Source: Lophium mytilinum (lineage: Eukaryota; Ascomycota; Dothideomycetes; Mytilinidiales; Mytilinidiaceae). From it: 64,000 nt of DNA. The stretch spans positions 1,984,001-2,048,000 of the forward strand of contig MU004183.1 of the NCBI GenBank assembly GCA_010093605.1. Direction: 5' to 3'. The stretch's first letter is position 1; the number at the start of each line of letters is the position of its first letter. Shown piece after piece: positions 22,792 through 34,039 of this stretch. The position numbers and the translations under genes are program-made. A model generated the notes under the pieces. The model made no database searches. It saw only the letters and a list, made by a program, of their open reading frames with translations, and was not told where the DNA came from.

Positions 22792-25304
22792 CTACTTAAC
22801 AGCCCCCGGATACTGTGTAGCCTCCTTCAAACACTCCACAATCTGATCGATCAAGCTTCCAGTGCGGAGTGCATCATAGATGACGCTGATCCAACCCCCG
22901 ATAGTCTTCTTACTGTCGATATCTTGCGGTTTTTCCGATGGCTGCGGTGAAGTACCGGTCGGTTCAGCAACAGGAGTCGGATGGTCTATGACCCCTTTAT
23001 GCATTGGAACCTTCAATGCTCGACGGACGAAGACGTACATACGCCTTGAAGCCGCTCCGAGGTAGGGAGTCGCATCTGGATCATCAAAGTACCGAGCTCG
23101 CAAGGAACTGAACGCGTAATCAGCTTCTACTGTCGCTCGCATACGGAAGCTCTCAATTGCTTTAAGCACTTTCGCGTCTAGCTTTAGGACTTCCGAGTTT
23201 TCCATCGTGACTTCTTGGTATACCGTCAGAATGACGGTCTGGCTGCTGGTGATGATGCTCTTGAATCGATCGGAGAGGTCCATGATCGACGTTTTCATGA
23301 ACTCATGCGACACATGAGTCCATATGAGACCGACAAGCCGTTCTAGGATATGTTTGTCGAAAATGCCCTCGAACTGACTTCTAGTCAGCTCCTCCAAGTT
23401 GCGCTTCCAAGTTCCCGAGAATATGACGTGCATAGCTCTCAGGTCCAGGGCCTGACACAACACGTATAGGTAGGTAGCTGACATGAGTGACAGTAACTCG
23501 ACTGCAGTATGCGTGTACCGCGCGCTGACGAGCGCTAGGGAATTCAGCGCTTGATTGCCCATCTCAGTATTCTGTACGTGATTATGGACCGGATTCGCGA
23601 GAAATGAGAGCTCGGACATATAAGCAGCCATGCTAATATCTACTCCTTTCATTGTGAAACTCGTGCTTGGGTCATCTGCGCAAAGGCTGGGCGGAAGACC
23701 CCGGTTGGTGGCGGGGTTCAGTAACTCGGTACATTGCGCGAACAGCATACGGCCGATGGCTTGAGCAGCGATGCGAGACTTCTCTACGGCAGAGGTCACG
23801 GCAACAGCTTGGAAGTTGCCGCCATGGTAGATTGTGCCTCCCTGAGCGTCAATGAGAGGGTTGTCCGTAGTCGAATTACACTCGATGCTCAGCTGTTCGT
23901 GCGAAATCATGAGGTCCTCTAGGAATGGGCCAAGCCATTGAGGGACCGTTCGAACGGAGTAGCGGTCTTGGAAGAGCCCGGTAGCAGCGTCAGGAGAACT
24001 ACCAGCCACTCCACTAACTAATTTCGAACCACGCAGCATAGCGAGAATGTTGCCTGCGACTTCCTTTTGGCCACGGTGAGGCCTCACATCTGATATGAAG
24101 GGAAAGAAGGACTCTGCGGCCCCAAGTATAGCTTCGACACCCATCGCAGCTAGAACCTGACCGAACGCAAGAAGGTTATTGAGGTCATGTAAGGCCAGCG
24201 ATGCAACTGCCGCAGATACTGCTGTACCATTCACCAATGCTAGAGCTTCTTTGGGCCTGAAAGATGTTGGTGTGATGCCTATCTTTTTCAAGATTTGCGA
24301 CGCGGGCATAGGGAGACGTTGCTTGCCTGAACCTTCGCCTGTCTCGCTCCAGATGTAGATCCCAGGATTGCCTTCCAGAGCTCCGGCTAAGTAGGACAGC
24401 GGACTAAGATCTCCTGACGCTGATATGCTACCTCGGAGGGGCACTAGCGGGATGCAATTGAGTTCCAGGAGCTTCAAGAGATGCTCAATGATCTGTGGTC
24501 GGACTGCTGAATGGCCTCTCGATAGACTGTTGCAACGCACGAGCATTGTGGCGCGGACCCATGGCTCCGGGAGTGCAAGAGACGCAAAGACATCGGACTG
24601 TAGGGCAGAATTGAATACTGAAGCTTGGCTGGTGCTAGAGACGGGGTTGCTGCTAGGAAGGACTCCGCAATGTTGATGCTGTAGTAATGCGCGTTGCAAT
24701 TCACCGTGGTCTGTTGTTCGTACATCCGCACTACCGCCGAAGCCGGTATTGATACCTGAACAGTCGTGAGCAGGTTGCAGCAGTATCTCAAGAAAGATAT
24801 AAACGAACCGTATACTGTGTGACCTTCCTTTAGGTAGTTGTCGAGAAATTGCACACTGTCATCAATGCGGGCTCTAACCGCTGGATGAGGATCCAGGGTA
24901 CCAGAAATTCCATATCTGTCGTTTTTGTCAGCTCCAATTCAAGCTTAGACGTTTAAGGCCTCGTCATAGGATTGCGTTTTCCGCCCCTGCCAGCGGTGCT
25001 CTAACGTCTCTTTATGAGGCCAATCGGAAGCAACCCTTGTCTTGCTGAACAGATTGTAACCTCGCTAAAGCCCCACCAGCAGCGGCAGAAGATATGGGGA
25101 TAATAGATACCTAGATGCGGCAACGATGCTAGCTATGTCCAGCGACGATCCGTCGACGACGATTGGGTTGCGGCCTTGAATCCTCGTTCGTAGATTTTCC
25201 CACTCGGAAATCACAATGCTTGAATGGCCGTTTCCATGACACGGTGACAGTTCCTCGGTGCTTCCAGAATTGATCCCGGAGCGAATAGAGACCGGTGTGT
25301 CCAT
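22792..25304 (-). CDS. Phenylalanine (possibly also tyrosine) ammonia-lyase
   Basis: Three exons: 25304-25111, 24915-24809 and 24755-22792; 754 aa, close to the usual fungal PAL length. The MIO cofactor triad A-S-G lies in SISASGDLSPLSYLAGALEG. The Tyr-loop is HTVYGINTGFGGSADVRT, rebuilt across the second intron. The substrate-selectivity pair reads HQ in ALLQHQHCGVLPS, as in the bifunctional Rhodotorula enzyme, whereas strict PAL often has FL. The reaction is phenylalanine to trans-cinnamate plus ammonia (tyrosine to p-coumarate if TAL). In fungi it feeds aromatic catabolism. Histidine ammonia-lyase is excluded by the SISASGDLSPLSY context. No catabolic cluster is visible beside it. Confidence 0.93.
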
Positions 25305-25829
25305 TTTCGAAGGTGGATGTATTTCTTGAAAGACGTTGAGGTACCCACCAAAATATAATCGGGCCGGTGGGGGTCAATGCGCAGATCCGATAAGCGCATC
25401 CCCCAGATTTCATTTTCCCGGAACGGCAGGACGGTGAATTTACCTCCCGAAGATGCTGTCCCACCTCATATTGGATCTAGGGAAGCGCTTAGGAATTACG
25501 ACTTGTTACTACAACCAAGGGAGTCACCTAATAACCTTCATAAAGAAAAAGCCGCAGATCACTCAGTAAGGATATTGGAAAGACAAGAGATGTGGTGAGA
25601 TCTGCAGAACTTGAGAGACGGAAGGCATGTCGAACGTTCGACACGCGTACTACGGTGGAATTGTACACCAAAACCCTCGAAACACACCTAAGAATATCTT
25701 AGGTCTGTTCTGCACCAACCAGCCTAATCTAGCGCTCTAAACTTATTTTGGATAACGCTAGTGAACGCCCTGCCATGCAAACCCTATTTCTCATGCAAAG
25801 AGTATCATAAAATCGTCCGTTGTAGCCCA
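25305..25829. other. Intergenic, PAL upstream region
   Basis: About 525 bp; presumably the PAL promoter and the JJJ1-like gene's 3' UTR. No gene seen. Confidence 0.45.
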
Positions 25830-27464
25830 TTACTTCTTTCTTCCTCCCTTACCAACCTTATCCGGGGGAGCGGCGTGGCCGAAATCCTTGACATGCTGAA
25901 ACATTCGGGTCCTTGACGAAAAGCCGACATTGCAGACTGCGCACTTGAATTGAAGATCGGATTGATCGATTGCAGCTTGCTGAGCTGCCTTCTTTGCCCG
26001 TTTCTGTGCTGCTTTTCCAAGCTTCGGCTGTGAAGACTCCTTGAGAGGGTCTGTCTTCAGGGGATCTACGCTCTCCTCGCCTCCAAGGCGATCCTCAATC
26101 TCAGAACGGGAAGCGTACTCATCGTCCTCGTCATCCGATGATTCTGTGGGTGGCGTGAAGCTGGGTGCAACCTTTTGGTTCCTTTGCTGATTGTTTTGAG
26201 TTGCCTCTGGGCCTTCATCATCAATGTCCAGCTCGCTTAACTCTTCCGCGACTTCTTCAGCGTCGTCCTTTTCAACTGTGACCACTTTGTCGGCGCCGTC
26301 CATAAAAGTTGGCGTATCCGTCCCGCTACTAGGTGTATCATTGTTGAGGTTTAGATGTCGATTGTCTTTTTGCATTTGCCGTTTCAGAGCTTGGACTGCC
26401 TTTTGGTGTTTTTTGCTCTTCTCGTGGGCATCATATTGCCGCTCACTTTTGAATGTCTTGTAGCAGGCCACACACTCGTACTGTTCCTCCTCACTTTCCT
26501 CCTCGCTTTCTTCCTCTTCATCTTCAGCGGCGCGGCTCGTCGCCCAATCTGGCACTTGACCTTGAACCTTGGCCGCATTGGCAGCTTTCTGACGGGCAGC
26601 TTGGGCGCGTGCCGCGTCACGAAGACTCTTCTCACGTTCCTCGACAGTCTGCGTGTGGGGGGTATACCTTGGGTCGCGCTTTCGAACGAACGCCACTAGG
26701 GTCCTAATTGCGTCGTTGAAGTCACGTATCCCTGCATCCCGCAACCGTTTGTTCTCTTTCTCCATTGCCCTCCTCACTCGTCGGTCTGGAGCCTCCGAGT
26801 AGCGATAGAGGTCCACCCATGCAAAACTCTTCTTAGTCGAGAAGCTGGCCCATGTAGCGTAGAATGGCTGGACCACATCCTCGTACGAGTCGTCCTTGTG
26901 GCCGAACGAAGGATAGTCCAGCACATCTGTACCCTCCCAGTTCGCAGCCGCCTCCTCTTCTCGTGCCAAAGTAGCAAATGTATCTCTAAGAAAGCCGAAA
27001 AATCCGGAAGGGGCATCGGAGAAGTCTATTCCGCCGTGAAACTTCCTGAGCATACGGGCAATGTCTTCCGAGGTCGTGACGCGCATGTCATGTTCGAAGT
27101 GTGCCTCTCCACCAGCGTCCCCTCCTCGCAATATGTCTCGCTCGTGGGCGTCATACCAGGCACGTTCGTTCTTGTCGGAGAGGATGTCGTAGGCGACCTG
27201 GACTTCAGCGAAGAGTGCTGTGGTGCGCTCCACGTCGTCATAGTTCCGATCGGGGTGCAGCTCGAGGGCCTTTTTGCGGTATGCCTTCTTGATCCTATCG
27301 CACAGTATCAGTCACTGGTGTTGCATCAATATTCTGCGGACATACTCTTCGTCGGTCGCGGCTCGTTCTATGCCGAGCAGTTCGTAGTAGCTGACTTTCA
27401 GCTCACCAGCAGCGGGCGAGGCGGTGCCAGCGCGGCCAGATCCAGAAGACTGATTCGCGCCCAT
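25830..27464 (-). CDS. JJJ1: DnaJ/zinc-finger ribosome biogenesis protein, JJJ1/DNAJC21-like
   Basis: Two exons: 27464-27346 and 27294-25830; 527 aa. The J-domain starts near residue 24 (VSYYELLGIERAATDEE), spans the 51-bp intron, and carries the HPD motif in LELHPDRNYDD. A charged coiled middle follows (AARAQAARQKAANA), then two U1-type zinc fingers: YECVACYKTFKSERQYDAHE with KSKKHQKA, and FKCAVCNVGFSSRTRMFQHV near the end. This is the JJJ1 layout. In yeast Jjj1 works with Ssa Hsp70 in the cytosol to recycle 60S biogenesis factors. Divergent to the SPX-RING gene. Confidence 0.93.
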
Positions 27465-28125
27465 GTTCGCAGTCGGGGATCGGCCGCAAGAGACATTTGC
27501 AGGGTGTGATGACGCAGAAGTTGTGGGGAGTGAAAAAGGCCAAGGGTCTTTCACGTGCCTGACACGGTGGGGGTCTAAATCGGGAGCCCCTCCACAGCAT
27601 CAGGATCTAGGCCTAATTCAGCCAATAAAAAAAAGACAGCTTCTGCGCAGAACGGAGCATTATCGAGACAGCCCTAACAGTGCTAAATATGTGAATAACC
27701 GATTTTACAGCGTTTCTTGCTCAGCTGCATATACTTCAGCTTTACGCCTACAAGAATAAAGAATGTATATCAGTCTTTCGGGCCTAGTCCCCCGCAAGGT
27801 AGCCATTCCCGCGGCGAAAATGGCGAAATGGCGAACACTGATTGGCGTTGCCCGTGGCCATCTCGACCGCGGCATCGTGACTTGCAAACCCTCAACCGCC
27901 ACTGCTCTTCTGCCCCTAGCGCTTGCTAACTTTCCACGCTCTACCATCTCCTACCTAGGTACCTTACGCTCGCTGGTTTGCCATGGCTTTTAGCTACACA
28001 CCAGCTATTGTCAACCTCTCAGTACCATTCACCGCACTCGTTCATACCAAATATCAATCCATATCCCTGCTGCGTGGCGACGGGCCAGTCAACAGTCCAT
28101 ATTGCTCCACGTGCGCCGTTTCAAG
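27465..28125. promoter_or_regulatory. Divergent JJJ1 / SPX-RING promoter region with two CACGTG boxes
   Basis: 661 bp. CACGTG lies at 27552-27557, 88 bp from the JJJ1 start, and at 28108-28113, only 13 bp before the SPX gene's ATG. CACGTG is the core of Pho4/NUC-1-type phosphate-response sites; whether either box works is unknown. Confidence 0.45.
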
Positions 28126-29825
28126 ATGAAATTCGGCCACCAACTCAAACAGATACTCCAGGAAGAGGGCTTTCCGCCTGCCTGGGTCGATCATGCTATA
28201 GGATACCAGCAGCTCAAAAAGTGCCTCCACAGGCTGGAAAGGGAGCTCTCCAGTTTCGGCCTTACACCTGAAACCTTGAAACAGCTCCTCCAGGAAGTCG
28301 AGCATCACAACACACGTACCGAGTCCGAGCTCGCCAGCCGGACAGAAGCCCTCGCTAAGGAAGAGCAAATCGAAAGGCCATTTGAATATATCCTCACTCC
28401 TGAGGCAAGAGCGGAGCAAGATCTACAGGATGCGGCTAACAGTGATGTGAAGGGGCCCATGAATGTGTTCCATCCAAAGCTGCTTTTCACTGTCGATGCC
28501 GTCACGGGGGAACCTCTGAGTGCCAACCTATCGCCCGAGACCAAGTCTAAACTGCACCAACTCGCCTTGGAGAACGCTATCACCAAAGTCCGCATAACTG
28601 AAGTTACCGAGCTTGATGAAGTAGCTGCACGAGATCTTTCGGCCGCCTCTAGTGGCGAGGAACCAACCTACGATCAAACGGAGACCTCTGATGGAGATCC
28701 TCAGCAAAGCTCCTCAACTGGAACAACCTCATCTCCGAGGGAAGTGCGGATGATTGAAGTGCCACTGACCTCGGACTCTGAGTTCTTCTCCATACTCACC
28801 AGCCAGCTCTCTGGGATTGCGGAGTTGCAGTCCAAAGAAGAGAAGAGGCTTCATACCATCATAATTGAGATTAGCCACTTGATCACGAAGGTCATCGAAG
28901 CTGATCCGGGCAAGAAACGAGATATCAGGGACGTCGTACGATGGAGAAAGATTCTAAACTACTATACCGATTGCAACGTCTTCTTCGAGACCAAACCGAG
29001 CATGCGAGTGGTAGCACACACCGCTGTCGAAGCCGAGAAGCAGCTGCTGGAGTTCACCAAGATGCTCGATATAGAGAAGCTTGTCAATTTCAAAAACAAA
29101 AACAGTCAAACCGCCGTGAATAAGTTCTTGCAGCTCAATCAAGACCTACTACAGACCCTCAGATTCCAAGAAGTCAACAACACTGCGATGTATAAGATCT
29201 TAAAGAGTGAGCCTCACTAGTCCAGACAGATACTTGCTTCCTATCTCTTCTTGAACGCTAAACACATCCCACAGAATTCGACAAACGCACTGCCCTCGGC
29301 ATAAAATCCACCTTTCCAAATAAGGTCCACATACCAGTTTTCACAGACGCTGTCGCAAAGGCAGTCTGCTACCAAGTCAACAAAGACGTAGTAGAGACCG
29401 TACCCCGACTCAACGACTACACCTGTTCCATCTGCAGCGACATCCAATGGCGGCCCGTCCGCTTACCATGCGATCACGTAAGGCCTCTCTACTACCTCAA
29501 ACCCCGGAACCCCTCCAGTGCTGACTACCGCCGCTACTTCCAGGTCTTCTGCATCAGATGTATGATCGTCATGCAACAGGGTAAGCAGAGCAGATGTCCC
29601 TTGTGCCGGACAGACGGGATCCTGACTTTACATGACTGTATGTTTTTCGTCCAAGCTGCCCATATTTCAGCACTAACAGATCCAGCCCATCTCGACAACG
29701 ACCTGAGAAAGTTCCTGCAGAAGTGGTTCCCCGACGAGGTCAAGCGGAAGCAGAAAGAGAATGAGATCATGGCCGGCGTCGACCAGTACGGCGAGGTATA
29801 TAGAACGAAGTGCGTTGTCATGTAG
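28126..29825 (+). CDS. SPX-domain RING E3 ubiquitin ligase-like protein
   Basis: Four exons: 28126-29206, 29275-29477, 29544-29637 and 29686-29825; 505 aa. The N-terminal SPX domain begins MKFGHQLKQILQEEGFPPAW and includes YQQLKKCLHRLE; its later helices include FVNFKN-like KLVNFKNKNSQTAVNKFL. SPX binds inositol pyrophosphates and reports phosphate status. A C3HC4 RING follows: CSICSDIQWRPVRLPCDHVF then CIRC and CPLCRTD. The tail HLDNDLRKFLQKWFPDEVK is typical of fungal SPX-RING proteins. The last intron (29638-29685) is 48 bp, a multiple of three without a stop, so unspliced RNA would stay in frame and add 16 residues. The gene begins at MKFG; an ATG at 28102 precedes it in frame. Confidence 0.9.
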
Positions 29826-30326
29826 TGTACTCGACTCCTTTGCTACTGGTACTTTCATTTTTGGCCCCAGGAGTTACTGGTGGGTCTTGGCAATGCATTA
29901 ACATGGGGAGATACAATACCATTGGGAGCATCGCTCTGCTGCTAGATTTATGGGAAGAGGGCCGCTATTAATTCTCTGGTCTGGTGCAAAACGCCCGGGG
30001 ATCAGTGTGGATAGCCGATGCAAGTAGTAATGTCTAATTTCGCGCCCAGTGGATGTCACATACCTTAGAGTCGTCTCGTTGAAGCAACAGTACATTTCAT
30101 ACCTTATTTCGCCTCCTGAGAGGCCATTCTCCGACCGATGAAGACACGACATAAATTACACTAATCTTGATGGTCGCCTAGACACAACAAGATGCAAGAA
30201 CCCGAAAACCCTCCTGATCCGTACAGTGGAGAAAGCAACCCCGGATTGGGACACGATAACGCCTCAAACACCTACCATTCCTTTCCCAGTGCTCACAAAC
30301 CAGGCCAGACTTGAGGTTCCTCTTGC
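29826..30326. other. Convergent intergenic region
   Basis: 500 bp between the 3' ends of the SPX-RING gene and the SAK HAD gene; no gene or repeat seen. Confidence 0.5.
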
Positions 30327-32284
30327 TTAATACCCATTGTACGGGCTATCTTCATAGCTCGCATGGCCGAAGCTCTTATCCGCAACGTCGTCCAAGCTCT
30401 TATACTGCGACGCTCCGTTCCGCCCACGTCCCCTGCCGCCTCCACCTCCGCCACCACCCCTCCCATGACCGCCTCCTCTTCCACCTCCGCCCCCGCCTCT
30501 ACCACCATAGCCCGGCCCACCCCTCTGCGAACCACGTCCGCGATTCTGATTCCCGCCGCGATAATTCGCTGAGGCACCGCCCTGTCTCCTATCTCCCTCC
30601 CGCCGATCATTCCGTTCCCTCGGCTGCCACTCCCGCTCGCGGCCCTGGCCCTCCGCCGCGCCGGACTCCTCATCGCGTGGATGTAGCCGCTTGGTCTTGC
30701 TCGGGAAATAGCTCTCCCACTCGCTCTCGTCACGCATCTCCGCCTCAACACGCAGTAGCACCTTCTCGCCCACCACGCTCTCGAACTCGAACGCCTTGTC
30801 GTCCGAGACGGGCTGCCAGTTCTGGATCCTGACCGCATCGGCGGGCTTCGCGCCACGGCGGAGGGCGAGCACGACGGTTGGCGTTGGGTTCTCGGAGTAG
30901 TATTTCTGAGTGGACGGGACGGGTTCGACACGTGCGGCCCAGAGGCGGTTCTCGAAGACGGAGATGCCGGTGACGCGCCAGAAGACTTTGTTTCCGATGC
31001 CGCCGACTTTGTTGAGGATACTTGGGGGGCAGGGCTTGGGGGTGATGAGGATGCTGTTGGCAAGGAAGCGGACTTCGCCTTCCGGCATGTTAGGAGGCAG
31101 GTTGACGAGGGTAGTGAGTTTGTCGGTCATGGCGGGTGGGATCATGTAGCCGGTGTAGAAGACCGTGCGCTTGATCATAAGGGGGTGGGCGCCGTGGGGG
31201 CCGTTGCCTGCGCGGACGATTAGGTTGTGCGAGTTGATCATCTTTTGGACTTCGGCAACTTCGGCGACGGGGTCGAGGCTTGTGGCGTTCTCGGGCACTT
31301 GAATTACTTCTGCTGTTATGGGCTTGCGCGGGATAGGGCCTTCTCCTGATCGTAGGGCCTTGTTGAAGCCGAAGAAGAAGTCGCGGAATCCTTTTGTACT
31401 GCAGAGGATGTTAGCAAGTAGCGTACGGAAGCTGTTCTGGGGAAATATTACTGCTTCGGCCGGTCTTCGTATATTCGAATCTCGTCTGCATCTTTGTAGG
31501 TGTACACAATGTCACTCAGCAAGGCTTGCTTGAATTGCATAGTGCTCGAGAACCTCTGGTTAGCCGGACCTACAGATGGCTTCAGGCAGACCATGTCGAA
31601 ATCTAGTTTCTTACTTCGGACCATACGCTTGATCAACTCGCTAAAGCCGTTCTCAGACCTGCCGGTGAGTAAAACGCAGAGCGCATCTTTCTGCTGTAGA
31701 GTAAGTTCGACCAGATTGACCTGGCAGATGTTAGTCGCATTTTCTATGTCGAGCTCCGATTCCTCAACGTACAATCTGTTCGTTCCACCAGCCTTCCCAT
31801 GCTCTTGCTTCCTCCTTGTCGGCGCCTTGGCCAGTCGAAGCCAGTATCGAAGCGTCATGCCACCATCCTCCATTCACGAAGATGTCCGGGGATCCTAGCT
31901 GTCCAATCGTAGGGCCGTTCCAGAGCGACTTGTTGGGCAACGGGCTTGCGAATACTACATACATAGTATCAGCACTTGACACATGCGTCGGAGGTCGAAA
32001 AGGGCATACGGGTATTGTCGAAATCATAGACGTGAACAGCCTTGATCTGTGATACATCTGTGGATAGTTAGCAGGCTGATATAGAAGATTCATCCAGAGT
32101 ACACACTCGGTAAGTCCTTATCATCACATGACCACCGCTTCAGTGCAGTGACCGTGTGGGTGACGCTTTTTCCGTTGCTCATGCCGTTTGGCGCGCCATG
32201 GGATGCTGCGAGCATTCTCAGTGAACGAGAGGTAGTCCGAGGACGGGTAATGACGGGGAGGTATCCAGTAAGTTTAGCAAGCAT
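30327..32284 (-). CDS. Swiss-Army-Knife (SAK) HAD-domain RNA-repair-like protein with RGG tail
   Basis: Five exons: 32284-32105, 32046-32010, 31954-31773, 31720-31452 and 31398-30327; 579 aa. HAD motif I (VYDFDNT, the nucleophile DxD) lies in a 37-nt exon. Further HAD features are LLTGRSE (motif II-like) and IRIYEDRPKH (motif with acidic pair). This matches the fungal SAK HAD family, named for a proposed role in RNA end repair; biochemical proof is sparse. The middle part (IPRKPITAEVI onward) is family-specific. The C-terminal ~110 residues are an RGG/Gly-rich low-complexity tail, which suggests RNA binding. The tail ends SLDDVADKSFGHASYEDSPY, unlike a simple repeat. Exon phases were all checked. 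The start could instead be a later in-frame ATG at MLAASHG. Confidence 0.85.
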
Positions 32285-32416
32285 GCAACAGCGCGACGAA
32301 GTACTACAGGGAACTAGTTGTACTCGTCATGTCGGGGGGAGTTGAAGACAAGATGGAAGTCGCAGACGAGGTTGGAGGTTTAGTTTGCGATTCGCGAAAG
32401 ACCGTGCACTCCACAC

Positions 32417-32451
32417 TCCGCTAACACCCTTGTATCTTTCGCCGCATCACC
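32417..32451 (+). repeat. 35-bp direct duplication, copy A
   Basis: TCCGCTAACACCCTTGTATC followed by TTTCGCCGCATCACC recurs at 32892-32927 with one inserted T and one substitution. Copy A is non-coding as far as I can tell; copy B lies in the start of the RING-gene frame. Confidence 0.8.
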
Positions 32452-32676
32452 CACGCGGGGCATAAAAAAGGTGGCACTCTATTCTACAGGTGTGTGCCAC
32501 TGCTTGGAGTTCTTCAATGTATTTTCGGAATTTCAAACCGGATAGAAAATCTTCCTTTTGGGGTCTGTGGAAATTTATTGCGGCACTTCAAACAGTGGTA
32601 AACAGGTGCATCTAAAAAGGCAGCGTGGTAAAGCAGTAATGATAGAGTGGCAGTCTACAGTATAAATCTATATAGT

Positions 32677-32751
32677 ATACACGCTCTCTCCATTTCCTAT
32701 ATACGCTCTCTCCATTTCCTATATACGCTCTCTCTCCTTTTTCTATATACG
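32677..32751 (+). repeat. Minisatellite, unit ATACGCTCTCTCCATTTCCT
   Basis: Three to four copies of a 20-24 bp unit, the third varied to CTCTCTCCTTTTTCTATAT. Pyrimidine-rich, in the region upstream of the RING gene. Confidence 0.85.
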
Positions 32752-32879
32752 CTTGTTGAGCACTGCTTGAGGCCCTCCAGTATGCTATTGCTATTCACAA
32801 AAAACCAGCTCTGGCAAGCCTGATAGCTCTTTGGGCCACCTCAGACAGTATTGAACTGCTGTAGTGTGCCACTTCTTTC

Positions 32880-34039
32880 ATGCCTAGCGCGTCCGCTAAC
32901 ACCCTTGTATCTTTTCGCCGCACCACCTCCGCCTTGAGCTCCTACTACAACCAGCACATGGAGAACACTGCGAAGTCGACGACCGAGGAACCACACCTAC
33001 TAGCGCCAGTTCCTGCTGTTCCAAGAACGGATGACAACCTAGAGACTTGTGTTATCTGTCTTTCCACTATATCGGAGAGAGCTATCATTGTTAATTGTAA
33101 CCACTACAGCTTCGACTTCATTTGCCTCGTTAGCTGGCTTCAAGAACGATCAGCTTGTCCGCTATGTATACTTAGTAGCAGTTCTCGCCCGCCCTCCCAC
33201 AACACTAACAGCTTCAAGGCAACACCGACGTCACCGAAGTCCAATATGCATTCTCTTCGCCAACCGACTATAAATCCTATGCCATCCAGTCTACTCAGAC
33301 CGTTCCTAAGCCTCATGGCGCCGCTACGACTCCCTCGCAGAACCCTCGCGGCCGACCACACTCCTCCAGACCCTTCCGTCGACGCTACGAAACCCCCCCA
33401 AGCCCCTCCACCGCCCTCCTAAAACGCCGCCACATCTACAAACACTCCCTCTACTCCCTCCACGTCGGCAGCAACCGCATCTCACGCTATCAAACCCTCA
33501 CCCCCGCCCTCATAACCAGCTCCCCCGACCTCCAATCCCGCGCCCGCACCTGGATCCGGCGCGAACTGCGCGTCTTCTCATACCTAAACCCGGACCCAGC
33601 GCCAGAAGAACCACCAGCACAACCCGAAAGTAGCAGTAGCAGTAGCAGCAACACGACCCCCAGCGCCCGCCGCGCCTCAAACGCCGAGTTCCTCCTCTCC
33701 TACATCCTGGCGATCCTCCGGTCCGTCGACCTCAAAGCCCCCTCCGGGCAGGCCGAGGACATGCTCGCCGAGTTCCTGGGCCGGCCGCACGCGCGGCTGT
33801 TCCTGCATGAGCTAGGCGCTTGGCTGCGCAGCCCGTACACGCGGCTCGAGGACTGGGATCGGAATGTGCAGTATGCGGAGCCGCTGCCGGAGCGGTTTGA
33901 CGAGCACGGGGTTGCGATTGGGCATGTGCGGCAGAGGGGGAAGAGAGGGACGCCGGTGGAGAGGAGTAGGTCGCCACGGCGGGAGGAGAGGGCGGCGTGG
34001 CGGGAGCGGGCCGCTGTGAGGCGGTATGCGCCGGATTGA
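32880..34039 (+). CDS. RING-finger protein (Topors-like), putative E3 ligase
   Basis: Two exons: 32880-33165 and 33219-34039, with a 53-bp intron whose join rebuilds CPLCNTDVTEVQYAF in phase; 368 aa. The RING is CVICLSTISERAIIVNCNHY then SFDFICLVSWLQ and CPLC, a C3HC4 type with the spacing of Topors/ICP0-like fingers. The remainder is a conserved-looking fungal part (LLKRRHIYKHSLYSLHVGSN, SRARTWIRRELRVFSYL), a Ser run, a helical region (NAEFLLSYILAILRSVDLK) and an Arg-rich end. Copy B of the 35-bp duplication (32892-32927) encodes SANTLVSFRRTT near the N-terminus, so the true start may be the ATG at MENTAKST. Target unknown. Confidence 0.82.
32892..32927 (+). repeat. 35-bp direct duplication, copy B
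   Basis: Second copy of the segment at 32417-32451, here inside the predicted first exon of the RING gene. The 475-bp separation suggests a local duplication of upstream DNA. Confidence 0.8.

Larger units (their letters stand above)
32285..32879. other. Intergenic, divergent, with short repeats
   Basis: 595 bp between the SAK gene and the RING gene. It contains copy A of a 35-bp duplication (32417-32451) and a CT-rich minisatellite (32677-32751), listed separately. Confidence 0.5.

Noticed and set aside
26898-27509. 203-codon plus-strand open frame
   Set aside because: Antisense to the JJJ1 J-domain gene.
30293-31063. 256-codon minus-strand frame with Arg/Ser-rich translation
   Set aside because: Out-of-frame reading of the SAK gene's RGG exon.
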